From Aeromonadales bacterium (GTDB lineage Bacteria > Pseudomonadota > Gammaproteobacteria > Enterobacterales > GCA-002770795), in the NCBI GenBank assembly GCA_011322365.1, contig DRNA01000142.1:1-42822 (forward strand): 42,822 bases of DNA, read 5' to 3'. Every line of letters starts with the position of its first letter. Within the stretch, counting starts at the first letter, position 1. Under the pieces are notes generated by a model. It had not been told where the DNA came from. It was given only the letters and a program-made list of their open reading frames with translations, and did no database searches. Shown here piece after piece: positions 26,148 to 34,413 of this stretch. Made by a program: the position numbers and the translations under genes.

Positions 26148-26840
26148 ATGAAAGTTTTATTAATTGAAGACGATAAAAATACCATTGATTTTATTCAGAA
26201 AGGCTTACATGAAGCCGGGCATAGTGTTGTTATCAGTGAAAATGGCAAAGAAGGTTTATTTCAGGCACTGGAACTTGAGTTTGATGTGATGGTTATCGAT
26301 CGTATGTTACCCGGCTTAGATGGATTATCCATTATTAGCACCATTCGCAATGCACATATCAAAACACCCATTATTATTCTCAGCGCGTTGAGTGACGTTA
26401 ATCAACGTGTCGAAGGACTCAAATCAGGTGCCGATGACTACCTCTCCAAACCTTTTGCTTTTTCTGAACTACTGGCTCGACTGGAAGTTTTAACTCGTCG
26501 GATTTTTGTTGAAGAACAACAAACTATCCTGACTATTGACGATCTGGAAATGGACCTGCTATCACATCAGGTAAAAAGGGCCGGAAAGGTCCTGGATCTG
26601 CAATCCAGAGAATATCGATTACTGGAATATTTACTCAAACATCAGGGACAGGTTGTTACCCGTACCATGCTGCTGGAAAATGTCTGGGATTATCATTTTG
26701 ATCCACAAACTAATATTATTGATGTACATATCAGTCGGTTGCGTGCCAAAGTTGATAAAGGCTTTGAAAACCCACTCATCCATACAGTTCGAGGTGCTGG
26801 TTATACCTTGCGTGTCGATGAAAAAAATGATGAGAGCTAA
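26148..26840 (+). CDS. OmpR/PhoB-family response regulator
   Basis: 230 residues. The receiver domain (1-115) has the acidic pocket D8-D9, phospho-acceptor D51 in VIDRMLPG, and K in DYLSKPF. The winged-helix DNA-binding domain (about 130-222) includes LDLQSREYRLLEYLLKHQGQ, TRTMLLENVWDYHFDPQTNI, IDVHISRLRAKVD and a terminal HTVRGAGYTLR. The closest look is to CopR/CusR/QseB-type regulators (MLPGLDGL, and WDYHFDPQTNIIDVHI as in CusR), so metal or envelope sensing is plausible but unproven. The stop lies 3 bases before the cognate kinase start. Confidence 0.95.
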   Translation: MKVLLIEDDKNTIDFIQKGLHEAGHSVVISENGKEGLFQALELEFDVMVIDRMLPGLDGLSIISTIRNAHIKTPIIILSALSDVNQRVEGLKSGADDYLSKPFAFSELLARLEVLTRRIFVEEQQTILTIDDLEMDLLSHQVKRAGKVLDLQSREYRLLEYLLKHQGQVVTRTMLLENVWDYHFDPQTNIIDVHISRLRAKVDKGFENPLIHTVRGAGYTLRVDEKNDES

Positions 26841-26843
26841 CTG

Positions 26844-28232
26844 ATGAAATTATTTTCCAGCAATAGCTTTAAACTGGCACTATTATATCTACTGATATTT
26901 TCTTCATCCGTTTTTTTGCTGATCAGTTATTTTTATCAATCAACTTTAGGATTTCTTGAAGCCGAAACCGATACTACCATTGAAATAGAAATTCAGGGAC
27001 TGGCGGAACAATATCAAAAACGAGGCCTGAATGAACTGATAGATATTATTCAACAACGTTTGAAAAGAGGCCCTGTCACCCAGTCAATTTATTTACTGAC
27101 CGATTCCGAAAAAAAAATTATCGTCGGTAATTTGAGTGCCTGGCCAGAAAATGCCACACTGAAAAATGGTTGGCTTAATTTCAGTTTGCAGACACAGAAT
27201 CCCAACCTGGAGCAACATCAGGTAAGAGCAAAGCAATTCAGACTGCTTGGAAATTACTATTTAATTGTGGGTCGTGACATCCATGAGCTGGCAGAAACCA
27301 AACAACTGATGTTTGATGCTCTCTTATGGGGCCTTTCCCTAACACTGATTTTAGGTTTATTGGGTGGCTATATACTTACTCGGAAAATATTGGGTAAAGT
27401 TGCCCGCCTGGATGATAGCTGCCGTACTATTATTGAAGGTCAGTTAACAAAACGCGTTCCTCGGGATTTTTCAAATGATGAATTTGATTCTCTGGCAGAA
27501 ACCATTAACTTAATGTTGGATAAAATTAATCAGCTAATGATCGGCATCACGCAGGTAACAGATAATATTGCTCATGATCTCCGTACACCTTTATCCAGAC
27601 TGAAGCAATCACTTGATTCGGCGTTGAACGACCAACTGGATAAGGATGCCCGACAGCAACTGATTGCTACCAGTATGGATGAAGCAGATAACCTCATCAC
27701 TACATTTAATGCATTATTAAATATTGCCTATGTTGAAAATACTGATAAGCAAATTGAGTTAACAGAGGTGGATCTGGCTCTCATATTAGGTGATGTGTAT
27801 GAACTTTACTATCCCCTTGCAGAAAATAAAAATCAACAATTTATTCTTCATATACAGGAAAATATTTCTTTCTTAATCTTATCTGAACACAACCTGTTAT
27901 TTCAGGCATTGACTAACTTAATTGACAATGCGATTAAATTCACACCCGACAATGGCATTATCACGATTAAACTAAGCCAACAGAACAATCAGTTCATTTT
28001 AATTCTATCCGATAATGGCTGTGGCATTCCTGAGGAAGATATTGATCGGGTTTTCAATCGATTTTTCCGTTCAGATAATAGCAGAACCTTGCCCGGAACC
28101 GGTCTTGGCCTGAGCCTGGTTGCTGCGGTTTGTAAACGCCTTCATATTCAACTCTCTCTGGAAAATCTTAATCCAGGTCTAAAAGTTAAACTGGTTTTTT
28201 CTGAATTAAAGCCCTTTAATTTGGAAAAATAA
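26844..28232 (+). CDS. Sensor histidine kinase (HAMP), partner of the OmpR-type regulator
   Basis: 462 residues. Membrane helices at about 10-31 and 155-178 enclose a periplasmic sensor region of some 125 residues. HAMP is followed by HisKA with phospho-acceptor H244 in NIAHDLRTPLSRL, then HATPase_c with N box NLIDNAIKFTPDNG, G1 LSDNGCGIPEEDID, F box NRFFRSDNS and G2 GTGLGLSLV. The C-terminal stretch IQLSLENLNPGLKVKLVF is encoded by 28144-28199. A near-identical 56-base copy recurs at 35769-35824, beyond the ABC/sigma-54 cluster (see findings). The gene is otherwise complete. No target operon is adjacent apart from the divergent Bat operon and the downstream ABC genes. Confidence 0.95.
   Translation: MKLFSSNSFKLALLYLLIFSSSVFLLISYFYQSTLGFLEAETDTTIEIEIQGLAEQYQKRGLNELIDIIQQRLKRGPVTQSIYLLTDSEKKIIVGNLSAWPENATLKNGWLNFSLQTQNPNLEQHQVRAKQFRLLGNYYLIVGRDIHELAETKQLMFDALLWGLSLTLILGLLGGYILTRKILGKVARLDDSCRTIIEGQLTKRVPRDFSNDEFDSLAETINLMLDKINQLMIGITQVTDNIAHDLRTPLSRLKQSLDSALNDQLDKDARQQLIATSMDEADNLITTFNALLNIAYVENTDKQIELTEVDLALILGDVYELYYPLAENKNQQFILHIQENISFLILSEHNLLFQALTNLIDNAIKFTPDNGIITIKLSQQNNQFILILSDNGCGIPEEDIDRVFNRFFRSDNSRTLPGTGLGLSLVAAVCKRLHIQLSLENLNPGLKVKLVFSELKPFNLEK
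28144..28199 (+). repeat. Left copy of a 56-bp repeat (3' end of kinase gene)
   Basis: This in-gene segment begins ATATTCAACTCTCTCTGG and ends in GGTTTTT. It matches 35769-35824 at 52 of 56 positions, the first 34 bases being identical. The four mismatches are third-codon changes in the kinase frame. Confidence 0.9.
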
Positions 28233-28248
28233 GCAAAGATTTACTTTT

Positions 28249-28288
28249 CGTACACCGTCCACCGTTGTCCGCTACAAAAACCGTACAC
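28249..28288 (+). promoter_or_regulatory. Candidate upstream activator sites for the sigma-54 promoter
   Basis: Two similar elements, CGTACACCG (28249-28257) and CCGTACAC (28281-28288), flank a TTGTCCGCTACAA element (28265-28277) with inverted TTGT/ACAA ends. They lie about 80-115 bases upstream of the -24 box, the usual distance for an NtrC-type activator. The GC-richness of the patch stands out from its AT-rich surroundings. The obvious candidate binder is the activator encoded at 33042-34388. Confidence 0.5.
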
Positions 28289-28364
28289 TTTTATTGCTAT
28301 ATTCTCATCAAGCATAAGGCGTTATTTTATTATTTATCAATGGGTTAAAATTATCCACGAGTAA

Positions 28365-28380
28365 TGGCATAAAACTTGCT
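28365..28380 (+). promoter_or_regulatory. Sigma-54 (-24/-12) promoter of the ABC efflux operon
   Basis: TGGCAT-AAAAC-TTGCT fits the consensus TGGCAC-N5-TTGCW with one mismatch (T for C at the sixth base). GG and GC are exactly 12 bases apart. Transcription would start near 28391, about 30 bases before the adaptor gene. The downstream operon encodes a GAFTGA-containing sigma-54 activator, which strengthens the call. Confidence 0.85.
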
Positions 28381-28421
28381 CTGTTAGTTACATCAGCTAC
28401 GTTAGTCTTTGGTTAAATATA

Positions 28422-29693
28422 ATGATTCAGGATACATCGTCTCAGGATGTGATTTTAGATAATCATAATTTAAAATTCTCAATTAATAAGATTCTCATCC
28501 TCCTTTCAATATTGAGTCTGGTTATTATATTCCTTTTTAAAGGATTTTCTAACTGGTTAGCTTCAGATCGTACCGTAGCTAAAGCTCGTATTCAGATAGC
28601 CACGGTAAAACGAGGTCAATTTACTCGAGACATCGCTTTACAAGGGATTATTGTGGCGGCCAACAGCCCTAAATTATATGCGCCAGCCATTGGTAATATT
28701 ACACTCCTGGCTAAACCGGGAGAATTTGTTAAAAAAGGCGATCTGGTCGCTGTTTTGAATAGCCCGGAGCTGACAAATCGTCTTCAGCAACAACAGGCAA
28801 AACTTGATAGTCTTGAGATTGAGTTAGAGCGTAAAAAAATAAATACTAAAAAGGAAAAAATAAAGTCCAGGCAGAAAATTCAACTTGAAAAAGTTGTTCT
28901 TGATGCGGCAGAACGCGAAATGAGACGTGCTGAAAAATCAATCAAAATCAAGGCCATCAGTTTACTGGATTATGAAAAAGCGATTGATGATTTAAAGCGC
29001 TCTAAATTAAAACATACCTTTGCCATAGAACAGGCTGCACTGGAAAATGAGAATCTGGCATTTGAAATTAAAACAGCTGAATTTGAAAAAAATCAATATG
29101 CGCTATTGGTTGATAATACCTCAAGGTTGGTGAAAGAATTAAAGATGCTGGCTCCTGTTTCAGGTATTGTGGGTTCCTGGTCTGTTGAACAGAAATCTGC
29201 GGTGAGTATTAACCAACCATTACTCACCATTGTAGACCTGACACAATTTGAAGTAGAAATTGATATTCCTGAAAATTACGCAGATAAAATAGGTCTCGGT
29301 ATGCCGGTTTATGTGCAATATAATCAGCAAAAGTACCCTGCCAAAATTTCAACCATATCTCCCGAAGTGAAACAGAATATTGTAAAAGCAAGAGCTAAAT
29401 TTACCGCCACCCCACCCCCTGGTATTAAACAGAATCAACGTGTTTATAGCCAGGTTATTTTAGAAGAAAAAAATAATGTCTTATTTTTGCCCAGAGGTTC
29501 GTTTGTACAGCATCATAATGGACGTAAAATATTTGTGGTAAAAAACAATATTGCGCTACTCAGAGACATCCAGACTGGTTCCAGTAGCATTGATAAAATT
29601 GAAGTGATATCAGGACTCAATGCAGGAGAGCAGGTCATTATTTCTAATACGGATTTTGTTAAAAATGCTTCCACATTAACCATCAAAGAATAA
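28422..29693 (+). CDS. HlyD/MacA-type periplasmic adaptor of an ABC efflux pump
   Basis: 423 residues. A single membrane anchor lies near 28-45 (ILILLSILSLVIIFLFKGF). A lipoyl-like half (LYAPAIGNITLLAKPGEFVK, then KGDLVAVLNSPEL), a long coiled-coil hairpin (about 125-235, rich in K and E), the second lipoyl half (LAPVSGIVGSWSV) and a beta-barrel domain (FEVEIDIPENYADKIGLGMP, PRGSFVQHHNGRKIFVV) follow. This is the layout of MacA-like membrane fusion proteins that link an inner-membrane transporter to an outer-membrane channel such as TolC. No TolC-type gene is present here, so a channel encoded elsewhere would be needed. It is the first gene after the sigma-54 promoter, and 2 bases separate it from the ATPase frame. 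Confidence 0.93.
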   Translation: MIQDTSSQDVILDNHNLKFSINKILILLSILSLVIIFLFKGFSNWLASDRTVAKARIQIATVKRGQFTRDIALQGIIVAANSPKLYAPAIGNITLLAKPGEFVKKGDLVAVLNSPELTNRLQQQQAKLDSLEIELERKKINTKKEKIKSRQKIQLEKVVLDAAEREMRRAEKSIKIKAISLLDYEKAIDDLKRSKLKHTFAIEQAALENENLAFEIKTAEFEKNQYALLVDNTSRLVKELKMLAPVSGIVGSWSVEQKSAVSINQPLLTIVDLTQFEVEIDIPENYADKIGLGMPVYVQYNQQKYPAKISTISPEVKQNIVKARAKFTATPPPGIKQNQRVYSQVILEEKNNVLFLPRGSFVQHHNGRKIFVVKNNIALLRDIQTGSSSIDKIEVISGLNAGEQVIISNTDFVKNASTLTIKE

Positions 29694-29716
29694 ATATGAT
29701 AACAATAGGTGAACCC

Positions 29717-30418
29717 ATGTTAAAAATGACACATATCAAAAAAGTATTCAGAACGGATCTGGTCGAAACCCACGCACTAAGGGATTTCAGCCTGGAAGTC
29801 AAAGAAGGAGAATTTGTCGCCATTACCGGCCCTTCCGGTTCTGGAAAAACAACCCTTTTAAATATTACCGGAATGCTGGATACTTTTGATGGCGGTTGTT
29901 ATCTTCTGGATGAACAAGATGTCAGCCAGCTTAATGATAAACAACGTTCCAGGCTACGCAATGAAAAAATTGGCTTTATTTTCCAGAGCTTTAATTTAAT
30001 TCCTGATCTGAATGTTTTTGATAATGTGGATGTACCCTTACGTTATCGGGGTTTTAATCATAAGCAGAGAAAACAACGCATTGAAGAAGTTCTGGAAAAA
30101 GTAGGGCTGATTGCAAGGCAAAAACATTTACCCTCACAGCTTTCAGGTGGTCAGCAACAAAGAGTAGCCATTGCCAGAGCATTAGCAGGCTCTCCTCGAT
30201 TTTTACTCGCCGATGAACCCACCGGCAACCTTGATTCTTTAATGGCCCGCCAGGTGATGCAATTATTAGAACAGATAAACCAGCAGGGTACGACCATTAT
30301 AATGGTCACTCACGATGGCGAACTTGCCAGAAGAACGCAACGTAATATCCATATTGTTGATGGCGAAGTCACCGATTATGAAACCCTGCAACCTGTTCTT
30401 GAAACCTCTGAGGCTTAG
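29717..30418 (+). CDS. ABC transporter ATP-binding protein, MacB/LolD type
   Basis: 233 residues from the ATG at 29717, which has AGGTG upstream; an in-frame ATG at 29696 adds seven residues but lacks a ribosome site. Walker A GPSGSGKT is at residues 38-45. Q-loop is FIFQSFNLIPDLNVFDNV, signature LSGGQQQRVAIARAL, Walker B FLLADEPTGNLDS and H-loop VTHDGELA. The type matches MacB/LolD/FtsE-like ATPases, which drive type VII mechanotransmission ABC systems rather than classical import. It pairs with two separate FtsX-like permeases downstream, so ATPase and permease are not fused as in E. coli MacB. Confidence 0.95.
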   Translation: MLKMTHIKKVFRTDLVETHALRDFSLEVKEGEFVAITGPSGSGKTTLLNITGMLDTFDGGCYLLDEQDVSQLNDKQRSRLRNEKIGFIFQSFNLIPDLNVFDNVDVPLRYRGFNHKQRKQRIEEVLEKVGLIARQKHLPSQLSGGQQQRVAIARALAGSPRFLLADEPTGNLDSLMARQVMQLLEQINQQGTTIIMVTHDGELARRTQRNIHIVDGEVTDYETLQPVLETSEA

Positions 30419-30454
30419 GACTTCTACTCTCACACAGCCTCCCAGGAGAAAATT

Positions 30455-31771
30455 ATGTTTCGATATTATCTCAAACTTTCATGGTTAAGTATTAAACGAA
30501 CCCCCTTGCTCACCGCCTTGATGGTACTGGCCATTGGCCTCGGCATCGGCGTCAGTATGACCGTTATCACTGTGAACTTTCTTATGGATAGAGATCCCAT
30601 TCCAGAAAAAAGCCAGCAACTTTTTTCTGTACAGTTAAATAGTTATGGTAATGATAACTCTAATCCATGGACCAGCGATGGATTTCCTCTACAGATTACT
30701 TATCAGGATGCCATCAATATCCATCGATCAGCTATTCCAAGCCGACAAACTGCAAGCGTCAGAACGGGGTTTTCCCTCATCCCAAATAAATCAGGACTTA
30801 CACCCTTTATGACTTCGGCTCGAGCCATCTATAGCGATTTTTTCAGTATGTTTAATATTTCTTTTTTATATGGTAGCCATTGGGATAAAAATATTGATAG
30901 TCATCCACGAGATATGGTGGTACTGAGTAAAAACATAAATGACAAGTTATTTAATGGCAAAAACAGTGTTGGTAAAACCGTTAATCTGGAATCCCATATT
31001 TATACTATCGTAGGTGTGATTGATAGTTGGGAACCTACACCTAAATTTTATGATCTGAATAATGGCAATTTTAATTCCCCTGAAGATATTTTTATTCCGT
31101 TTTCATTGTTACCTGTACATGAATTACTGAGTTGGGGTAATACCAATGGTTGGAAAACCGAAAAAATTGATAGTTATCAGGCTCGACTTGATTCTGAACT
31201 GGCCTGGATCCAGTACTGGGTTGAACTACAAACCCCGCAGCAAAAACAAAACTATAAAAACTGGCTATCGGGTTATATTAGTGAACAAAAAAAACTGGGT
31301 CGATTTGAAAATAAAAAAGCGGGCGCCGCTATCAGAGACGTAAAACAATGGCTTGACTATAATGAAGTGGTATCAAAAGACAACCGTGTGTTAGTGGGCT
31401 TATCGTTTATGTTTCTGGCCGTTTGTATGATTAATACTCTGGGGTTATTGTTAGCTAAATTTTTACGCCGGGCACCCGAAGTCGGGGTAAGACGCGCATT
31501 GGGTGCCAGCCGTCGTACTATTTTTATACAACATCTGGTGGATGTCGGCCTTATTGGCTTTGCCGGTGGATTACTCGGATTAGCCATTGGGCAACTGGGT
31601 TTATTAGGCGTGAAATCACTGTATCAGGGTTATCACAATCTGGTGCAAATGGATTTTAGCCTGATCCTGCTGGCCATTTTTATAGCTCTAATCTCCAGCT
31701 TAATTGCTGGCCTTTATCCCGCCTGGCTGATCTGTAGAACCAATCCCTCGGTTTATTTGAAGTCACAATAA
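30455..31771 (+). CDS. FtsX/MacB-like ABC permease 1
   Basis: 438 residues. One N-terminal membrane helix (TPLLTALMVLAIGLGIGVSM, about 15-40) precedes a large periplasmic MacB_PCD domain of some 260 residues. The C-terminal FtsX domain has three membrane helices: VLVGLSFMFLAVCMINTLGL, then the coupling segment FLRRAPEVGVRRALGASRRT, GLIGFAGGLLGLAIGQLGLL and SLILLAIFIALISSLIAGLY. The motif EVGVRRALGAS is diagnostic for the family. Such half-transporters dimerise and move periplasmic substrates outward by mechanotransmission. Ribosome site GGAG precedes the ATG. Sequence differs from permease 2, so the transporter is probably a heterodimer. Confidence 0.94.
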   Translation: MFRYYLKLSWLSIKRTPLLTALMVLAIGLGIGVSMTVITVNFLMDRDPIPEKSQQLFSVQLNSYGNDNSNPWTSDGFPLQITYQDAINIHRSAIPSRQTASVRTGFSLIPNKSGLTPFMTSARAIYSDFFSMFNISFLYGSHWDKNIDSHPRDMVVLSKNINDKLFNGKNSVGKTVNLESHIYTIVGVIDSWEPTPKFYDLNNGNFNSPEDIFIPFSLLPVHELLSWGNTNGWKTEKIDSYQARLDSELAWIQYWVELQTPQQKQNYKNWLSGYISEQKKLGRFENKKAGAAIRDVKQWLDYNEVVSKDNRVLVGLSFMFLAVCMINTLGLLLAKFLRRAPEVGVRRALGASRRTIFIQHLVDVGLIGFAGGLLGLAIGQLGLLGVKSLYQGYHNLVQMDFSLILLAIFIALISSLIAGLYPAWLICRTNPSVYLKSQ

Positions 31772-31827
31772 TGCTTGAAGCCAAATAATAAAACCTAATG
31801 AAACCCATTTAATTCCAGGAGAAATAC

Positions 31828-33036
31828 ATGCTACATATTAAGCCCATATTCAATACCCTGTTAAGGCATAAAAGTAGTTCTTTACTCACCATCTTACAAA
31901 TTGCACTCACATTTGCAGTCGTGGTAAATGCCATCAGTATTATTCAACAACGCCTCTCAGATATGCATCGACAAACCGGGCTGGCAGAAAACCAGCTACT
32001 GGCAGTAAACATTAACCCCTTTGGTAAGGACTATAATTTAAAGCAAAATTTTATAGAAGACAGAGCATTAGTCCGGGCCATTCCCGGTGTTATTGACGCG
32101 ACATTAATTGATCAGCTCCCTTTGTCAGGTGGCGGTAATTCTTCCTCCATGGCGGCAACACAAGAGAAATTTGATAACAAAGATAATATCAATGCGGGGA
32201 TCTTTTTAGGCGATAATCATCTGGTGCATACTTTGGGAGTAAAAATTATCGCTGGCAGAGATTTTAGCGCTGAAGAAGTCCTTTATAGCACAAAAGCTGA
32301 AAACCCGAGGGTCATATTAATCACCCAGACAGTGGCGGACAAATTATTTCCAAAAGGTAATGCGTTGGGGAAAATGGTCTATTTGTGGGGTTTCAATGTG
32401 AGAGTTATCGGTATTATTGAAAAAATGGCTGGCCCCTGGGTTCATTCTTCAAGGTATGATGACAATGTGTTGATGCCCATCCTTTATCTTGGCAGGAATT
32501 TCAGACGCTTATTGATCCGGGTGAAAACCAGTCAGATGAATGAATTATTAGGTACTATTGAAAAAAAACTGCTTGCCAGAAATCCTAATCGTGTCATTGA
32601 TGGCATCCGTTCCATTAAAGAATATAAAACTGGCAGCTACAGTGGTGATAGGGCGATGTCAAAAATACTCTGGTATGTTGTTGCACTTCTCATCATAATT
32701 ACTGCATTAGGCATTGTCGGCATCAGCAGCTTTAATGTGAGTCAACGTATTAAACAAATTGGCACAAGACGTGCTCTGGGTGCAACAACTACTGACATCT
32801 TAAGCTACTTTATTACTGAAAATATCATTATCAGCGTGATCGGTGTATTGCTGGGGTCTGTTATCGCAGTTGCTTTTAATATTTATATTGTGAATACCTT
32901 TAAACTCTCGGCTATCGAATGGTACTATTTCCCTGTTGGTATTTTTATTATGCTAATTACGGGAATTGTTGCCGTCTGGGCACCTGCGGTAAAAGCATCC
33001 AGAATTTCACCTGCTGTAGCCACACAAAGCGTGTAA
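31828..33036 (+). CDS. FtsX/MacB-like ABC permease 2
   Basis: 402 residues with the same design as permease 1: N-terminal helix (SLLTILQIALTFAVVVNAIS), a periplasmic domain (including DQLPLSGGGNSSSMAA and LGVKIIAGRDFSAEEV) and three C-terminal helices around IKQIGTRRALGATTTDILSY. It is 56 bases after permease 1 and has GGAG before its ATG. The two permeases, ATPase and adaptor together form an efflux machine of unknown substrate; related arrangements export peptides, antibiotics or lipoproteins. It ends 5 bases before the regulator gene. Confidence 0.93.
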   Translation: MLHIKPIFNTLLRHKSSSLLTILQIALTFAVVVNAISIIQQRLSDMHRQTGLAENQLLAVNINPFGKDYNLKQNFIEDRALVRAIPGVIDATLIDQLPLSGGGNSSSMAATQEKFDNKDNINAGIFLGDNHLVHTLGVKIIAGRDFSAEEVLYSTKAENPRVILITQTVADKLFPKGNALGKMVYLWGFNVRVIGIIEKMAGPWVHSSRYDDNVLMPILYLGRNFRRLLIRVKTSQMNELLGTIEKKLLARNPNRVIDGIRSIKEYKTGSYSGDRAMSKILWYVVALLIIITALGIVGISSFNVSQRIKQIGTRRALGATTTDILSYFITENIIISVIGVLLGSVIAVAFNIYIVNTFKLSAIEWYYFPVGIFIMLITGIVAVWAPAVKASRISPAVATQSV

Positions 33037-33041
33037 AAAGT

Positions 33042-34388
33042 ATGAGCCAGATTTTATTAATTGATGATAACCAGGGTATAGCTAAAGCCTTAAAGGTTTT
33101 ATTTTCCCTGTATAATTTATCCATGCAACACGCTGAGACCCCGGAACAGGGGCTTGTTTTGTTAGAGACGACAGAAATTGATCTGGTCATTCAGGATATG
33201 AATTTTTCTGATGACACTACCTCAGGCGAAGAAGGAAAAATACTTTTTAATCAGATCCATAACCAATATCCTGATACCCCCATTATTTTACTCACGGCAT
33301 GGGGAAAAATTGAAATGGCCGTTGAATTAGTCAAACAGGGGGCGGCTGACTATATCACCAAACCCTGGGACGACATCAAACTTGTCAATACACTCACAAA
33401 TTTATTGGAACTTGGCCAGCTCCGTCGGCAAACACATTCCATATTAAAACATAAGTCTGATCAGGCAAAAAAGCTGGCCAAAAATTTTGATCTCTGTGAC
33501 ACTATTTTTGATAGCGAAGCCATGTTACAAAATTTAACCATTGCCACCCAGATAGCCCATGCGGATATTCCAGTATTGATCACCGGCCCCAATGGTAGCG
33601 GTAAAGAAAAAATAGCGGAAGTTATTCAGGTTAATTCTTCCGTATGTAAACAACCCTTTATCAAAGTTAATATTGGCGCCCTGCCCGTTGATTTACTGGA
33701 AGCTGAATTATTTGGTGTAGAAGCCGGAGCCTTTACCGGTGCACAAAAAAAACGCATTGGCCGATTTGAAGCCGCTGATGGTGGCACCTTGTTTTTAGAT
33801 GAAATAGGTAACCTGCCTTTAAATGGTCAGATAAAATTATTAAGAGTGATTCAAACGGGTGAATTCGAACGCCTGGGAAGTTCAAAAACCCGCAAAGTCA
33901 CGGTCAGAATTATCAGTGCGACCAATGCTGATTTAAAGGAAGAAATCGAAAAGGGAAATTTTCGTGAAGATTTATATTATCGACTCAATGTCATAGAAAT
34001 CAATATTGTACCTTTATGTGATCGTAAGGATGATATCTTGCCACTGGCCTTACATTTTATGCCAGATGATTTTGTGTTAACCCGAGATGCTGAAAGAGAT
34101 CTTATGAATCATTCGTGGCCAGGAAATGTCAGAGAATTACAAAATGTGATCCAGCGAGCCAGTCTGCTATCGAATGACAAAAAATTATCAGCTGATAAAT
34201 TGGGATTACTTCCTGTAAAAATAGCATCTAATAACAGTTCCAGAATAGAACCGGATAAACAAATGCTGATTGAAACACTTGCAAAAAATAAGCATAATAT
34301 TTCTCAAACAGCCAAACAACTTGGATTAAGCAGGCAATCTCTATATCGTAGATTAGACAAATATGACATAGCTAAAGGACACCTCTGA
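33042..34388 (+). CDS. NtrC-type sigma-54 activator / response regulator
   Basis: 448 residues from the ATG at 33042 (the open frame extends upstream into permease 2, but the receiver domain begins here, [18 protein letters not shown]). Receiver: D52 in [17 protein letters not shown] and [19 protein letters not shown]+ domain: Walker A GPNGSGKE (about 182-189), sigma-54 contact loop GAFTGA at 229-234, Walker [14 protein letters not shown], and arginine-finger segment [13 protein letters not shown] Fis-type helix-turn-helix closes the protein ([20 protein letters not shown]). It should activate sigma-54 promoters after phosphorylation by the kinase that follows. The promoter at 28365 heads its own operon, which suggests positive autoregulation. 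Confidence 0.95.
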   Translation: MSQILLIDDNQGIAKALKVLFSLYNLSMQHAETPEQGLVLLETTEIDLVIQDMNFSDDTTSGEEGKILFNQIHNQYPDTPIILLTAWGKIEMAVELVKQGAADYITKPWDDIKLVNTLTNLLELGQLRRQTHSILKHKSDQAKKLAKNFDLCDTIFDSEAMLQNLTIATQIAHADIPVLITGPNGSGKEKIAEVIQVNSSVCKQPFIKVNIGALPVDLLEAELFGVEAGAFTGAQKKRIGRFEAADGGTLFLDEIGNLPLNGQIKLLRVIQTGEFERLGSSKTRKVTVRIISATNADLKEEIEKGNFREDLYYRLNVIEINIVPLCDRKDDILPLALHFMPDDFVLTRDAERDLMNHSWPGNVRELQNVIQRASLLSNDKKLSADKLGLLPVKIASNNSSRIEPDKQMLIETLAKNKHNISQTAKQLGLSRQSLYRRLDKYDIAKGHL

Positions 34389-34413
34389 AGAAAAGATTGA
34401 AAAAAGGTATCAC

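Noticed and set aside
32919-33041. Upstream extension of the NtrC-type regulator frame
   Set aside because: The added 41 residues overlap permease 2 in another frame and have no receiver-domain character. MSQILLIDD at 33042 is the normal family start.
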